From Nostoc sp. CHAB 5834 (lineage in GTDB: Bacteria; Cyanobacteriota; Cyanobacteriia; Cyanobacteriales; Nostocaceae), in assembly GCA_020829485.1 (NCBI GenBank), contig JAIVFU010000247.1, forward strand, positions 1 through 6,624: a stretch of DNA of 6,624 nucleotides, written 5' to 3'. Both the position numbers and the translations under genes were made by a program. This document shows, in pieces, positions 1 through 5,282 of the stretch. Each line of letters starts with the position of its first letter. The stretch's first letter is position 1. Below the pieces are notes generated by a model. That model ran no database searches, had not been told where the DNA came from, and was given only the letters and a program-made list of their open reading frames with translations.

Positions 1-175
1 TCTATTTGATTATTTGTTTTTCAAAATATATTCGTTCAGTAGTCTATTTCTTAATCATCCTGATTTTTTTGCTTTTCTCATTATGTAATCTCTTTGTACT
101 TCAAATTGAAGTGCGGAATGTGGGTTAATAAGAAGACTATATTAAATTTTGCATTCGCTCAATAATATCTATCAA
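1..175. other. AT-rich non-coding stretch downstream of the integrase
   Basis: No credible gene is seen on either strand. The sequence is rich in T and A runs. Its only structure is a short inverted repeat, CTTCAA-A-TTGAAG at 99-111, which extends by about three weaker pairs on each side. It is not followed by a T run on either strand, so it does not read as a standard intrinsic terminator for the integrase, which ends at 214 on the minus strand. An attachment site for the integrase could lie here or further left, but no tRNA end or core repeat can be identified. Confidence 0.5.
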
Positions 176-210
176 CTACACCCTACACCCTACACCCCAC
201 ACCCCACACC
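176..210. repeat. Heptamer tandem repeat (CTACACC/CCACACC), 5 copies
   Basis: Three CTACACC units (176-196) are followed by two CCACACC units (197-210). Such degenerate 7-bp short tandem repeats are common between genes of Nostoc and Anabaena. The array stops three bases before the integrase stop codon and so fills the immediate 3' flank of that gene. Confidence 0.9.
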
Positions 211-213
211 CTT

Positions 214-1245
214 TTATTCTTCTTCGCCAATCGCACGATAGTAAGCAGCGATCGCCGCTTCTTGTTCACTGCGAAGCGTATACCGCCGAAACGCTTTCTC
301 GCTTTGATGCCCTGTTAATTTTCGTGCATGGCTGGGGTCAACTCCCAACAGTAGTAAATCAGTGGCATAGGTGTGACGAAAGGAGTGAGGATGTAAATCC
401 TCAATGTGAGCTATTTCACCAATTTTTTCTACAGCAAAGTAAATGCCGTGATAACTCAAGCGTTCACCTTTGTATGAAGCATGGTGTGAAATCATTAATG
501 GGCTAAGGCTGTTTAACACTTCACTGTTTTCTTCTCGCGTAAGCAAATACTCTGCTAAAACTTCCCGGCTCTCTTTTCGCAGTGGAACTAAGCGTGGTTC
601 ATTGGTTTTGGTGTCTGGTAAAAATAGCAGCTTGCCATCAAATGAGCCAACATTTAGCTGTACAACTTCCCCTGCCCGGAGTCCATGACTGAGAATGTGA
701 ACCAGTGCTGTATCCCGTTGCTTTGTTTCTCCCAATAACTCTAATGCTGACCACACCCGCTCCATCTGTTCTGGGGTTAAACTCTGGGCTGGTGGTAGAG
801 GTACTTTTTCCAGTTTAATCCCCAGTGTGGGATTAGTAGCAATAATGTCAGGATACGTATAGCACATCCATTTAAAAAAGCTTTTGAGTGCAGCAACTCC
901 CGCATTGATGCTACTTTTTGAAAGCGGTTTACCAGCATCAGTTAGTATTTCATCACGGAGATATTCTTTATATAGCGCAAGGTGACGTGGACGCAGTTCA
1001 TGATAGTGTAGCTCACTCCAAGCCAAAAATCGTTTGAGTTCCCGCTCATAAAGCTTGCGGCTATTGGGTGCAAGGTTATTGCTGCGTAAAAATTCCAGTA
1101 CCTTTACCCACTTAATATCCGTAGGTACAGACGTTTTTATACTCCTTATTCCTTGAATATTCAATGGATTTTCACCATCAAGAGAGATAAGTTTGATTGC
1201 AGGTAAAGAATCTGTGTTGTAGTTCATTGGCTTAACTAACTGCAT
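214..1245 (-). CDS. Tyrosine recombinase / phage-type integrase (XerC/D-like)
   Basis: A site-specific DNA recombinase that cuts and rejoins strands through a covalent 3'-phosphotyrosine intermediate. From the ATG at 1245 it is 343 residues. An N-terminal SAM-like core-binding domain occupies roughly residues 42-130 and the catalytic domain roughly 155-330. The catalytic set is complete: R190 in HGLRAGE, K213 in DTKTNEP, H287 and R290 in HPHSFRHTYAT, H313 in LTGHQS, and the nucleophile Y322 in RRYTL. The frame opens further to a TTG at 1284, deep inside xisI. Another ATG at 1227 lies just past the xisI stop. None of the three has a strong ribosome-binding site, so the start is uncertain. The 1245 start overlaps xisI by 14 bases, suggesting translational coupling. 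Whether it acts as an element integrase/excisionase or in chromosome resolution cannot be read from the sequence; sitting beside xisI favours an element. Confidence 0.93.
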   Translation of the reverse strand: MQLVKPMNYNTDSLPAIKLISLDGENPLNIQGIRSIKTSVPTDIKWVKVLEFLRSNNLAPNSRKLYERELKRFLAWSELHYHELRPRHLALYKEYLRDEILTDAGKPLSKSSINAGVAALKSFFKWMCYTYPDIIATNPTLGIKLEKVPLPPAQSLTPEQMERVWSALELLGETKQRDTALVHILSHGLRAGEVVQLNVGSFDGKLLFLPDTKTNEPRLVPLRKESREVLAEYLLTREENSEVLNSLSPLMISHHASYKGERLSYHGIYFAVEKIGEIAHIEDLHPHSFRHTYATDLLLLGVDPSHARKLTGHQSEKAFRRYTLRSEQEAAIAAYYRAIGEEE

Positions 1246-1567
1246 AATCTGTAAACTGGCGTTTAAAAGCAGAGTGAAATCCAATCACAATATCTTGCTT
1301 AAGAATTCCTAAATTTGCCAATTGTTCAGCAATTTCGTATTCTGTACCATTGTGTTGCAGCCAGACTTTACCATCTTTAATATCAATGTGTAAAAAACAA
1401 CCATAAACACGGCGTTGATTTTTCCAACCCACATTCATCAATTGGTAGTGGTCGCGTTCAGTATCAAAGACTATTTGTGTTTCTACATCTGGATCAGGAC
1501 TACCAATTTCTGCATATTCACGTAGCAGTTGTTGCACGATTTGTCGATACTGTGTTAGTTTATCCAC
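1232..1567 (-). CDS. xisI: XisI, fdxN-element excision controlling factor family
   Basis: A 111-residue protein matching the usual size and motifs of XisI, for example the central VETQIVFDTERDHYQLM and GWKNQRRVYGCFLHIDIK and the C-terminal FHSAFKRQF. In Anabaena, XisI acts with XisH to permit XisF-driven excision of the fdxN element in heterocysts; many copies elsewhere have no known role. The start is a GTG, chosen because AGAGGAG lies eight bases upstream and because it gives the 13-base overlap with the xisH stop that is typical of the pair. The downstream integrase overlaps its 3' end. The protein looks full length, but its partner XisH is truncated here, so its original function may be lost or may depend on another xisH copy. 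Confidence 0.92.
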   Translation of the reverse strand: MDKLTQYRQIVQQLLREYAEIGSPDPDVETQIVFDTERDHYQLMNVGWKNQRRVYGCFLHIDIKDGKVWLQHNGTEYEIAEQLANLGILKQDIVIGFHSAFKRQFTDYAVS

Positions 1568-1722
1568 TCCACTATCTCCTCTGTTTCTGGGTTATAAACT
1601 ATTAATTTCAGTTGATGAATGCGGATAATATTTTGTACGAGCCTAATTGTAAAAAATGAACTGTAAGCATCAATTGGCACTGCTAAATACAATGTGCGTT
1701 CTGGTTCTTGCTCAGAAAGTGC
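1555..1722 (-). pseudogene. xisH: XisH remnant, C-terminal part only
   Basis: The last 55 codons match the C-terminus of XisH: ERTLYLAVPIDAYSSF, then LKLIVYNPETEEIVEW, followed by the stop. Full XisH is about 138 residues, and its N-terminal half carries a PD-(D/E)XK nuclease-like core with an E-x-K motif; that half is absent. Homology ends at about 1722, two bases from a heptamer array. The frame stays open through the array to a TTG at 1842, but residues encoded there (such as NTSNFQLPTCDLRF) are simply translated repeat and unrelated sequence. No XisH N-terminus is found up to 2570 on this strand. The remnant still overlaps xisI by 13 bases in the normal way. An expressed 95-residue hybrid is possible, but it would lack the nuclease-like core. 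Confidence 0.85.
1576..1582 (-). promoter_or_regulatory. Ribosome-binding site of xisI
   Basis: The minus strand reads AGAGGAG, a strong Shine-Dalgarno sequence, with an eight-base spacer to the GTG at 1567. It lies inside the last codons of the xisH remnant, so it would still serve xisI even though xisH itself is broken. Confidence 0.8.
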
Positions 1723-1723
1723 T

Positions 1724-1779
1724 AGTTGGAAGTCGCAAGTCACAAATCGCAAGTCGCAAGTTGGAAGTTGGAAGTTGGA
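1724..1779. repeat. Heptamer array (AGTTGGA/AGTCGCA), 8 copies, at the xisH break
   Basis: Eight consecutive 7-bp units: AGTTGGA, AGTCGCA, AGTCACA, AATCGCA, AGTCGCA, then three AGTTGGA. The array begins where xisH homology stops. The AGTCGCA units are the reverse complement of the TGCGACT (CTTGCGA) units at 2431-2458 beyond the four-helix-bundle gene, so the two arrays form a loose inverted repeat around that gene. Confidence 0.92.
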
Positions 1780-1890
1780 AGTATTAATCAGGTCGCCTAT
1801 TAGTGGGGGGAGGATAGCACGATGCAGTAAGGTTTTGAACAAGCAAGTTTCTATATCAAAATATATTATTATCTATTCAGAGTTAAACTA

Positions 1891-2310
1891 TTAATTCTCG
1901 CTTGTCGTTTCCATCCTCCTGCCGTTAGATTTGCTGCCATTCAATCTCTCTTTAATTTTGCGAGTAGAAGCAATAAGTATCCTCACTATCTCCTTAGTTT
2001 CTTGAAGTAACGAATCAAATTTATCTTTTTCAACAACTTCAGATTCAATGAAAATTTCTAACCAGTACTCAGTTTCGCGTGCTTCCTTGAGAGCTATTTC
2101 CATTTTGTGCAAAAAATCTCGATCAGACTGAGCAGAACGAGACTCGTGTACATTAGCACCAATACTGGTACCAGAACGTAGAAGCTGCTTAGAAAGAGTA
2201 CGGCAAACACCCGGTTTTTCATCAAGAAAGCTACAAGCTTTGATAATTCTAATTGCAAAAGCTTTTGTTCTGTCAGTGATACTAATGCTTTTGTCTCCAT
2301 TTACACTCAC
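1891..2310 (-). CDS. Four-helix bundle protein (S23 / 23S rRNA intervening-sequence family)
   Basis: A 139-residue, mostly helical protein of the S23-like family, first described from open frames inside 23S rRNA intervening sequences and common in cyanobacteria as stand-alone genes; the molecular function is unknown. The family signature is clear: KQLLRSGTSIGANVHES at residues 41-57 and a helix with DFLHKMEIALKEARETEYW at 65-83. The last 15 residues, rich in S, N, R and T, are a likely disordered tail. The GTG start at 2310 is preferred because the minus strand carries AAGG eight bases upstream and the next in-frame stop follows shortly. It is codirectional with the xisH remnant, xisI and integrase, ending about 50 bases before the open frame that contains the xisH remnant, so cotranscription is possible. 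It is not inside an rRNA gene here. Confidence 0.9.
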   Translation of the reverse strand: MSVNGDKSISITDRTKAFAIRIIKACSFLDEKPGVCRTLSKQLLRSGTSIGANVHESRSAQSDRDFLHKMEIALKEARETEYWLEIFIESEVVEKDKFDSLLQETKEIVRILIASTRKIKERLNGSKSNGRRMETTSEN

Positions 2311-2395
2311 TGCTTTTACCTTTTTTACTTCTGTTTACCATACTCAGTACTTCTACACTCGGTAAATTGCCCCGTCCCTTGTGCGCGGTCTTTCA

Positions 2396-2420
2396 ACTCA
2401 GCACTCAGCACTCAGCACTC
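2396..2420. repeat. Heptamer repeat ACTCAGC, 3.5 copies
   Basis: Three perfect ACTCAGC units (2396-2416) plus a partial ACTC. This is a different heptamer family from the one starting ten bases further on, so two kinds of array sit side by side in the upstream region of the four-helix-bundle gene. Confidence 0.92.
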
Positions 2421-2430
2421 TTCATTCTTA

Positions 2431-2458
2431 CTTGCGACTTGCGACCTCCGACTTGCGA
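2431..2458. repeat. Heptamer repeat CTTGCGA, 4 copies
   Basis: Units are CTTGCGA, CTTGCGA, CCTCCGA and CTTGCGA. CTTGCGA is the reverse complement of the TCGCAAG phase of the array at 1724-1779. The 2463-2569 stretch beyond it holds nothing recognisable. Confidence 0.92.
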
Positions 2459-2578
2459 CTTCAACCATCATACCCGATCGCGGTGTCAGACAAAATAAGA
2501 AACCCTTATCTTTTATCCGATATAATCTACGATTAAAATACACCAACCCCCAGACACAACACTTTCACCTGTCGGTTT

Positions 2579-2638
2579 GCAGACTAAATGAAATTTGTGC
2601 GGACTAAGTGAAATTCTGTTGCAGACTAATTGAAAATG
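2579..2638 (+). repeat. Left array of three 18-bp TnsB-like sites
   Basis: The copies are GCAGACTAAATGAAATTT (2579-2596), GCGGACTAAGTGAAATTC (2599-2616) and GCAGACTAATTGAAAATG (2621-2638). They start 20 and 22 bases apart, about two helical turns, so proteins would bind on one face. The core GC(A/G)GACTAA(N)TGAAA is nearly invariant. Use as transposase binding sites is inferred from the arrangement. Confidence 0.88.
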
Positions 2639-2750
2639 TGCTTGTGTAACCCTGATTATTCCGTAGCCCTCAGCGATCGCTACTTACAGAATTTTTGCTC
2701 CAAAGCCTTGTATTGTAATGAATTGGAACGTTTTATGCCCATTTGGTGGA

Positions 2751-2876
2751 AAATTTCATTTAGTCTGCGAATTTAGGGGGAAATTTTCACTTAGTCCGCA
2801 AAAAAATTTCATTTAGTCTGCAACAAAAATTCCCCAAACCCTTATTCTTGCCTTTAAAAAATTTCACTTAGTCTGC
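2751..2876 (-). repeat. Right array of four inverted 18-bp TnsB-like sites
   Basis: Read on the minus strand from the outer end, the copies are GCAGACTAAGTGAAATTT (2876-2859), GCAGACTAAATGAAATTT (2821-2804), GCGGACTAAGTGAAAATT (2799-2782) and GCAGACTAAATGAAATTT (2768-2751). The second and fourth equal the first left-end site. The outermost copy is separated from the rest by 37 bases. Three sites at one end and four at the other recall Tn7 itself. Confidence 0.88.
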
Positions 2877-2885
2877 AAACCCACA

Positions 2886-3280
2886 CACCAACATGCGATC
2901 GCTGACTGAGCATATTGGCAACGAGAATAGATACTATTGCGCTGCCGATGAATTTTGGTTATCCCTGGTATCGCCTATAATGCGTAAGTCAAGCAATATA
3001 CAGGTTTGAAGTGCTAACTTCCAGTTATAGTTAGCCGTAACTTATTATAGGCACAATTCAACTATAGCTTTGACTTGGTGTAAAGATAGTTTACAAAAAT
3101 AGCTCAGGCGGTTGCCATAATATTTGTTTAGCGAAGTATTGAGGTATTGCTGCACAAGAATGCATTCGGGAAAACTTTTCTCCCTTACTTCGTGCCTGTT
3201 CCTCAATCTCTGACATTCGGATCGTGGATTAACTGCAACCGTCTTGATGGTCAACCGTCTGGGAATACAAATTGCCTGCT
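2886..3280. other. Intergenic region between the mini-element and the IS
   Basis: No convincing gene is found. A 38-codon frame at 2893-3009 begins at ATGCGATCGC, a HIP1 site, and has no recognisable content; a minus-strand frame at 3045-3254 likewise resembles no known protein. A weak promoter-like pair on the plus strand, TTGACT at 3070 with TACAAA 16 bases later, has no gene immediately downstream. A 9-bp sequence, CAACCGTCT, occurs twice (3236-3244 and 3252-3260), 16 bases apart. Confidence 0.5.
3236..3260 (+). repeat. Two direct 9-bp repeats CAACCGTCT
   Basis: CAACCGTCT at 3236-3244 and 3252-3260, with starts 16 bases apart. This could be an operator pair or chance; no gene close by explains it. 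Confidence 0.4.
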
Positions 3281-3286
3281 TTAAAT
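3281..3286. repeat. Left copy of IS target-site duplication TTAAAT
   Basis: Identical to 4740-4745 and directly adjacent to the left inverted repeat. The joined pre-insertion site would read CTTTAAAT followed by TAATTACAG. Confidence 0.88.
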
Positions 3287-3336
3287 CAATACCTTAGCCA
3301 AAAAAAGAGTATGAAGAGAGAGGGCGCTCTGTAGTA

Positions 3337-3364
3337 GAGTTGTTGTCTTCCCAAACGACAACTC
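3337..3364 (+). promoter_or_regulatory. Inverted repeat in the IS leader
   Basis: GAGTTGT (3337-3343) pairs with ACAACTC (3358-3364), or GTTGTC with GACAAC in an alternative register. The hairpin sits 19 bases before the transposase start. In some IS elements of this superfamily, leader structures limit translation of transcripts entering from outside; that role is an inference here. No T run follows, so it is not a standard terminator. Confidence 0.45.
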
Positions 3365-3382
3365 AAAACCTACAATTCGCCC

Positions 3383-4723
3383 ATGTTTGACATCCTATCA
3401 CTCTTACAATGCTTGCTACCGCAGATCAACGCTACGACGATGCGCCGAATGAATCAAATAATCCTGGCCATGTTAGCGATGAGCGGACGAGTCACGATGT
3501 TGGGAATTTCTCGTTGGACAAGCACTGGTGGTAGTTATCGAACAATGTTGAGATTCTTTCATACAGTAATACCTTGGGCAACATTATTTTGGCTATTTTT
3601 CCGCAAGCATTTGTTCCGTGCGAATGAAGTGTATTTGCTTGCAGGAGATGAAGTTGTAATAAGTAAATCAGGTAAACAAACTTATGGGCTGGATAGATTT
3701 TTTTCTAGCCTGGTCAGCAAACCTATACCAGGGCTATCTTTTTTTACATTATCATTAGTAAGCGTAGAGCAAAGGCACTCATTTACAATACAGATAGAAC
3801 AGGTCATAAAGAGCGATATAGAAAAAAGTAGCCCGTCACCAACCAAAGAAATAAAGCAGAAAGAGAAACGTGGGCGTGGACGACCAAAAGGGAGTAAAAA
3901 CAAGAATAAAACCCAGGTAATTCTCACATCTGAATTAGTGCGAATTCAGAAGATGATTAAGTCATTATTTAAGTTATTAGCTAAATTTATTCCTCTAACT
4001 TACTTAGTGTTAGACGGTCATTTTGGGAACAATAATGCCTTGCAGATGGCTCGTCAAGTTAAGTTACATATAATTTCCAAGCTTCGCTACGATTCAGCAC
4101 TATATATACCTTATCAAAATCCTAACCCTAATTGTCGCTCTCGACGCAAGTACGGAGATAAGTTGGACTGTTGTAATATTCCTGAAGAATATTTGTGTAA
4201 AAGCACCATTGACGAGGAAATCAAAACTGATATTTATCAAGCTACTTTACTCCACAAGGAATTTGCCCAAGCACTGAATATAGTTATTTTGGTTAAAACC
4301 AATCTTAAAACTAATGCTCGTAGTCATGTAGTTCTATTTTCTAGTGACCTAAAGTTGTCGTCCGAAAAGATAATCGACTATTACAAACTCCGTTTCCAAA
4401 TTGAGTTTAATTTTAGGGATGCCAAACAATTTTGGGGATTGGAAGATTTTATGAACTTAAGTCAAACTGCTGTAACTAATGCTGCTAATCTAGCATTCTT
4501 TATGGTCAACTTGTCCCATCTTCAACTTTTAGATTTTCGTCAACACAATCCCGACTCCGGCATTATTGATCTTAAGGCTTACTACCGTGGTTTTCGATAT
4601 GTTCGTGAAATGTTAAAAATGCTTCCCGAAATCCCTGAGCCTATTTTATTAACCCAGATTTTTGCCAAGCTTACTGCTTTAGGACGTATTCATCCCGTTT
4701 CCACCGGCGTTGAACCCTCGTAA
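3383..4723 (+). CDS. IS4-like DDE transposase
   Basis: A 446-residue transposase that binds the element ends and catalyses cut-and-paste movement with an RNase H-like DDE core. Catalytic residues are D89 (LLAGDEVVISKSG), D211 (YLVLDGHFGN) and E341. The IS4 signature Y-(2)-R-(3)-E-(6)-K is perfect: Y334, R337, E341, K348. A basic segment with an AT-hook-like core (RGRGRPKG, residues 163-170) lies between the first and second aspartates and could bind the minor groove of AT-rich DNA. The ATG at 3383 begins the conserved-looking MFDILSLLQCLLP; no clear Shine-Dalgarno precedes it, which is common for IS genes. The frame has no interruption, so it appears functional. Confidence 0.93.
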   Translation: MFDILSLLQCLLPQINATTMRRMNQIILAMLAMSGRVTMLGISRWTSTGGSYRTMLRFFHTVIPWATLFWLFFRKHLFRANEVYLLAGDEVVISKSGKQTYGLDRFFSSLVSKPIPGLSFFTLSLVSVEQRHSFTIQIEQVIKSDIEKSSPSPTKEIKQKEKRGRGRPKGSKNKNKTQVILTSELVRIQKMIKSLFKLLAKFIPLTYLVLDGHFGNNNALQMARQVKLHIISKLRYDSALYIPYQNPNPNCRSRRKYGDKLDCCNIPEEYLCKSTIDEEIKTDIYQATLLHKEFAQALNIVILVKTNLKTNARSHVVLFSSDLKLSSEKIIDYYKLRFQIEFNFRDAKQFWGLEDFMNLSQTAVTNAANLAFFMVNLSHLQLLDFRQHNPDSGIIDLKAYYRGFRYVREMLKMLPEIPEPILLTQIFAKLTALGRIHPVSTGVEPS

Positions 4724-4739
4724 ATTGGCAGAGGTATTG

Positions 4740-4745
4740 TTAAAT
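4740..4745. repeat. Right copy of IS target-site duplication TTAAAT
   Basis: Identical to 3281-3286. Its last base is also the last base of the stop codon of the small minus-strand gene next door, so the insertion fell exactly at the end of that gene without altering its protein. Confidence 0.88.
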
Positions 4746-5038
4746 TAATTACAGAAATCATCTACCCGAATATCCCGCCAGACATCAGAAACCTGCCAGC
4801 CAGAGTTGCCCACCGATTGTACTGGAGGATTATCAAGAAATGGAACATAGTCAGGAACTCTAGGCCCTGAAATCGCTACTGGTTTCTCCTCAACCTCAAC
4901 CACAGGGGCTGGAGAATTGACAGTATTAGCTTGAAGAAGTTGGTCTTCAGCCTCCTCGATTAATTTCATCTGTCTCAGCGTGAGCTTGTCAGATTTTTTG
5001 ATGATCTTCTTGGTATCTATATCATTAGAAGTTTTCAT
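4745..5038 (-). CDS. Small hypothetical protein, function unknown
   Basis: A 97-residue protein not recognised as a known family. The N-terminal third is charged and probably helical (TLRQMKLIEEAEDQLLQ, about residues 20-36). A proline- and valine-rich linker follows, then a C-terminal part with PDYVPFLDNPP and GWQVSDVWRDIRVDDF. No signal peptide or membrane segment is seen. The ATG at 5038 is chosen because AAGGGA lies seven bases upstream on the minus strand; an in-frame ATG at 5059 has no such site. The stop codon TAA overlaps the IS target duplication by one base, and the pre-insertion sequence would have had the same stop, so the protein was not truncated. Strand, length and ribosome-binding site support a real gene, but it has no informative neighbour. 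Confidence 0.6.
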   Translation of the reverse strand: MKTSNDIDTKKIIKKSDKLTLRQMKLIEEAEDQLLQANTVNSPAPVVEVEEKPVAISGPRVPDYVPFLDNPPVQSVGNSGWQVSDVWRDIRVDDFCN

Positions 5039-5245
5039 TGGCTGTTCCCTTGAAGGCATTGGCTCAAAAATTTGGATGGGTAAATTTGGGAGAAGTTAGG
5101 TATCAATAATTTGCACGGAATTAACAAGGTACACCAAAACTATGGAAAATACGAGTCCCTGGTTGAAGAATTTATTAATTGGATATAAATCTCTTTTTCG
5201 GGCAGATGCCCTAGCATAATTTAGTTGCACAGATGCAAGTATTAA

Positions 5246-5253
5246 GCGATCGC
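5246..5253. repeat. HIP1 octamer GCGATCGC
   Basis: The highly iterated palindrome of cyanobacteria, here within the 12-bp palindrome AAGCGATCGCTT. Further exact copies are at 248-255 (inside the integrase), 2673-2680 (inside the 316-bp element) and 2895-2902. Four in 6.6 kb far exceeds chance and supports the cyanobacterial assignment. Confidence 0.9.
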
Positions 5254-5282
5254 TTCTTTCCTCATGACTGTACTTCAAGATT

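Larger units (their letters stand above)
2570..2885. mobile_element. Putative 316-bp non-autonomous Tn7/TniA-like transposon (MITE-like)
   Basis: The left terminus reads TGTCGGTTTGCAGACTAA. The right terminus, read inward on the minus strand, is TGTGGGTTTGCAGACTAA, differing at one base. Inside the left end lie three direct copies of an 18-bp motif; inside the right end lie four copies in inverted orientation. TGT...ACA ends with several asymmetric transposase sites are the known layout of Tn7, Tn5053/TniA and CRISPR-associated Tn7-like transposons. The 112-bp interior (2639-2750) codes for nothing and contains one HIP1 site. CACC directly flanks both ends (2566-2569 and 2886-2889); the family normally duplicates 5 bp, and the fifth base does not agree. 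Movement would need TnsB-type transposase supplied from elsewhere. The alternative is a regulatory or plasmid-type iteron cluster, which the matched termini argue against. Confidence 0.7.
3287..4739 (+). mobile_element. Complete IS4-like insertion sequence, 1453 bp
   Basis: The left inverted repeat is CAATACCTTAGCCAA (3287-3301). The right one, TTGGCAGAGGTATTG (4725-4739), reads CAATACCTCTGCCAA inward, matching at 13 of 15 positions. TTAAAT lies immediately outside both ends (3281-3286 and 4740-4745), a perfect 6-bp target duplication into an AT-rich site. One intact transposase gene fills the element and its stop codon lies one base before the right repeat. Six-base duplications are short for classical IS4 members (usually 8 or more), so the subgroup is uncertain; the IS1634-type branch of the superfamily uses 5-6 bp. 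Intact ends, duplication and gene suggest recent arrival and possible activity. Confidence 0.92.

Noticed and set aside
1891..2310. Diversity-generating retroelement accessory protein (Avd is also an S23-like four-helix bundle)
   Set aside because: No reverse transcriptase, template repeat or variable repeat is present in the window; the protein fits the general S23-like family.
2579..2876. CRISPR array
   Set aside because: The 18-bp repeats are too short, occur in two opposing orientations, and have irregular gaps of 2 to 37 bases rather than uniform spacers.
2893..3009. Plus-strand 38-codon frame starting ATGCGATCGC
   Set aside because: The start falls in a HIP1 site, there is no ribosome-binding site, and the product resembles nothing known.
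3045..3254. Minus-strand open frame of 69 codons between the mini-element and the IS
   Set aside because: Composition is not protein-like, no homology is recognised, and no Shine-Dalgarno is apparent.
5200..5211. GGGC-AGAT-GCCC hairpin as a terminator
   Set aside because: Only a 4-bp stem, and neither strand has a T run directly after it.
5096..5278. Minus-strand open frame of 60 codons
   Set aside because: It contains a HIP1 site, shows no recognisable domain or ribosome-binding site, and slightly overlaps the uncorrected end of the pentapeptide gene; best read as chance.
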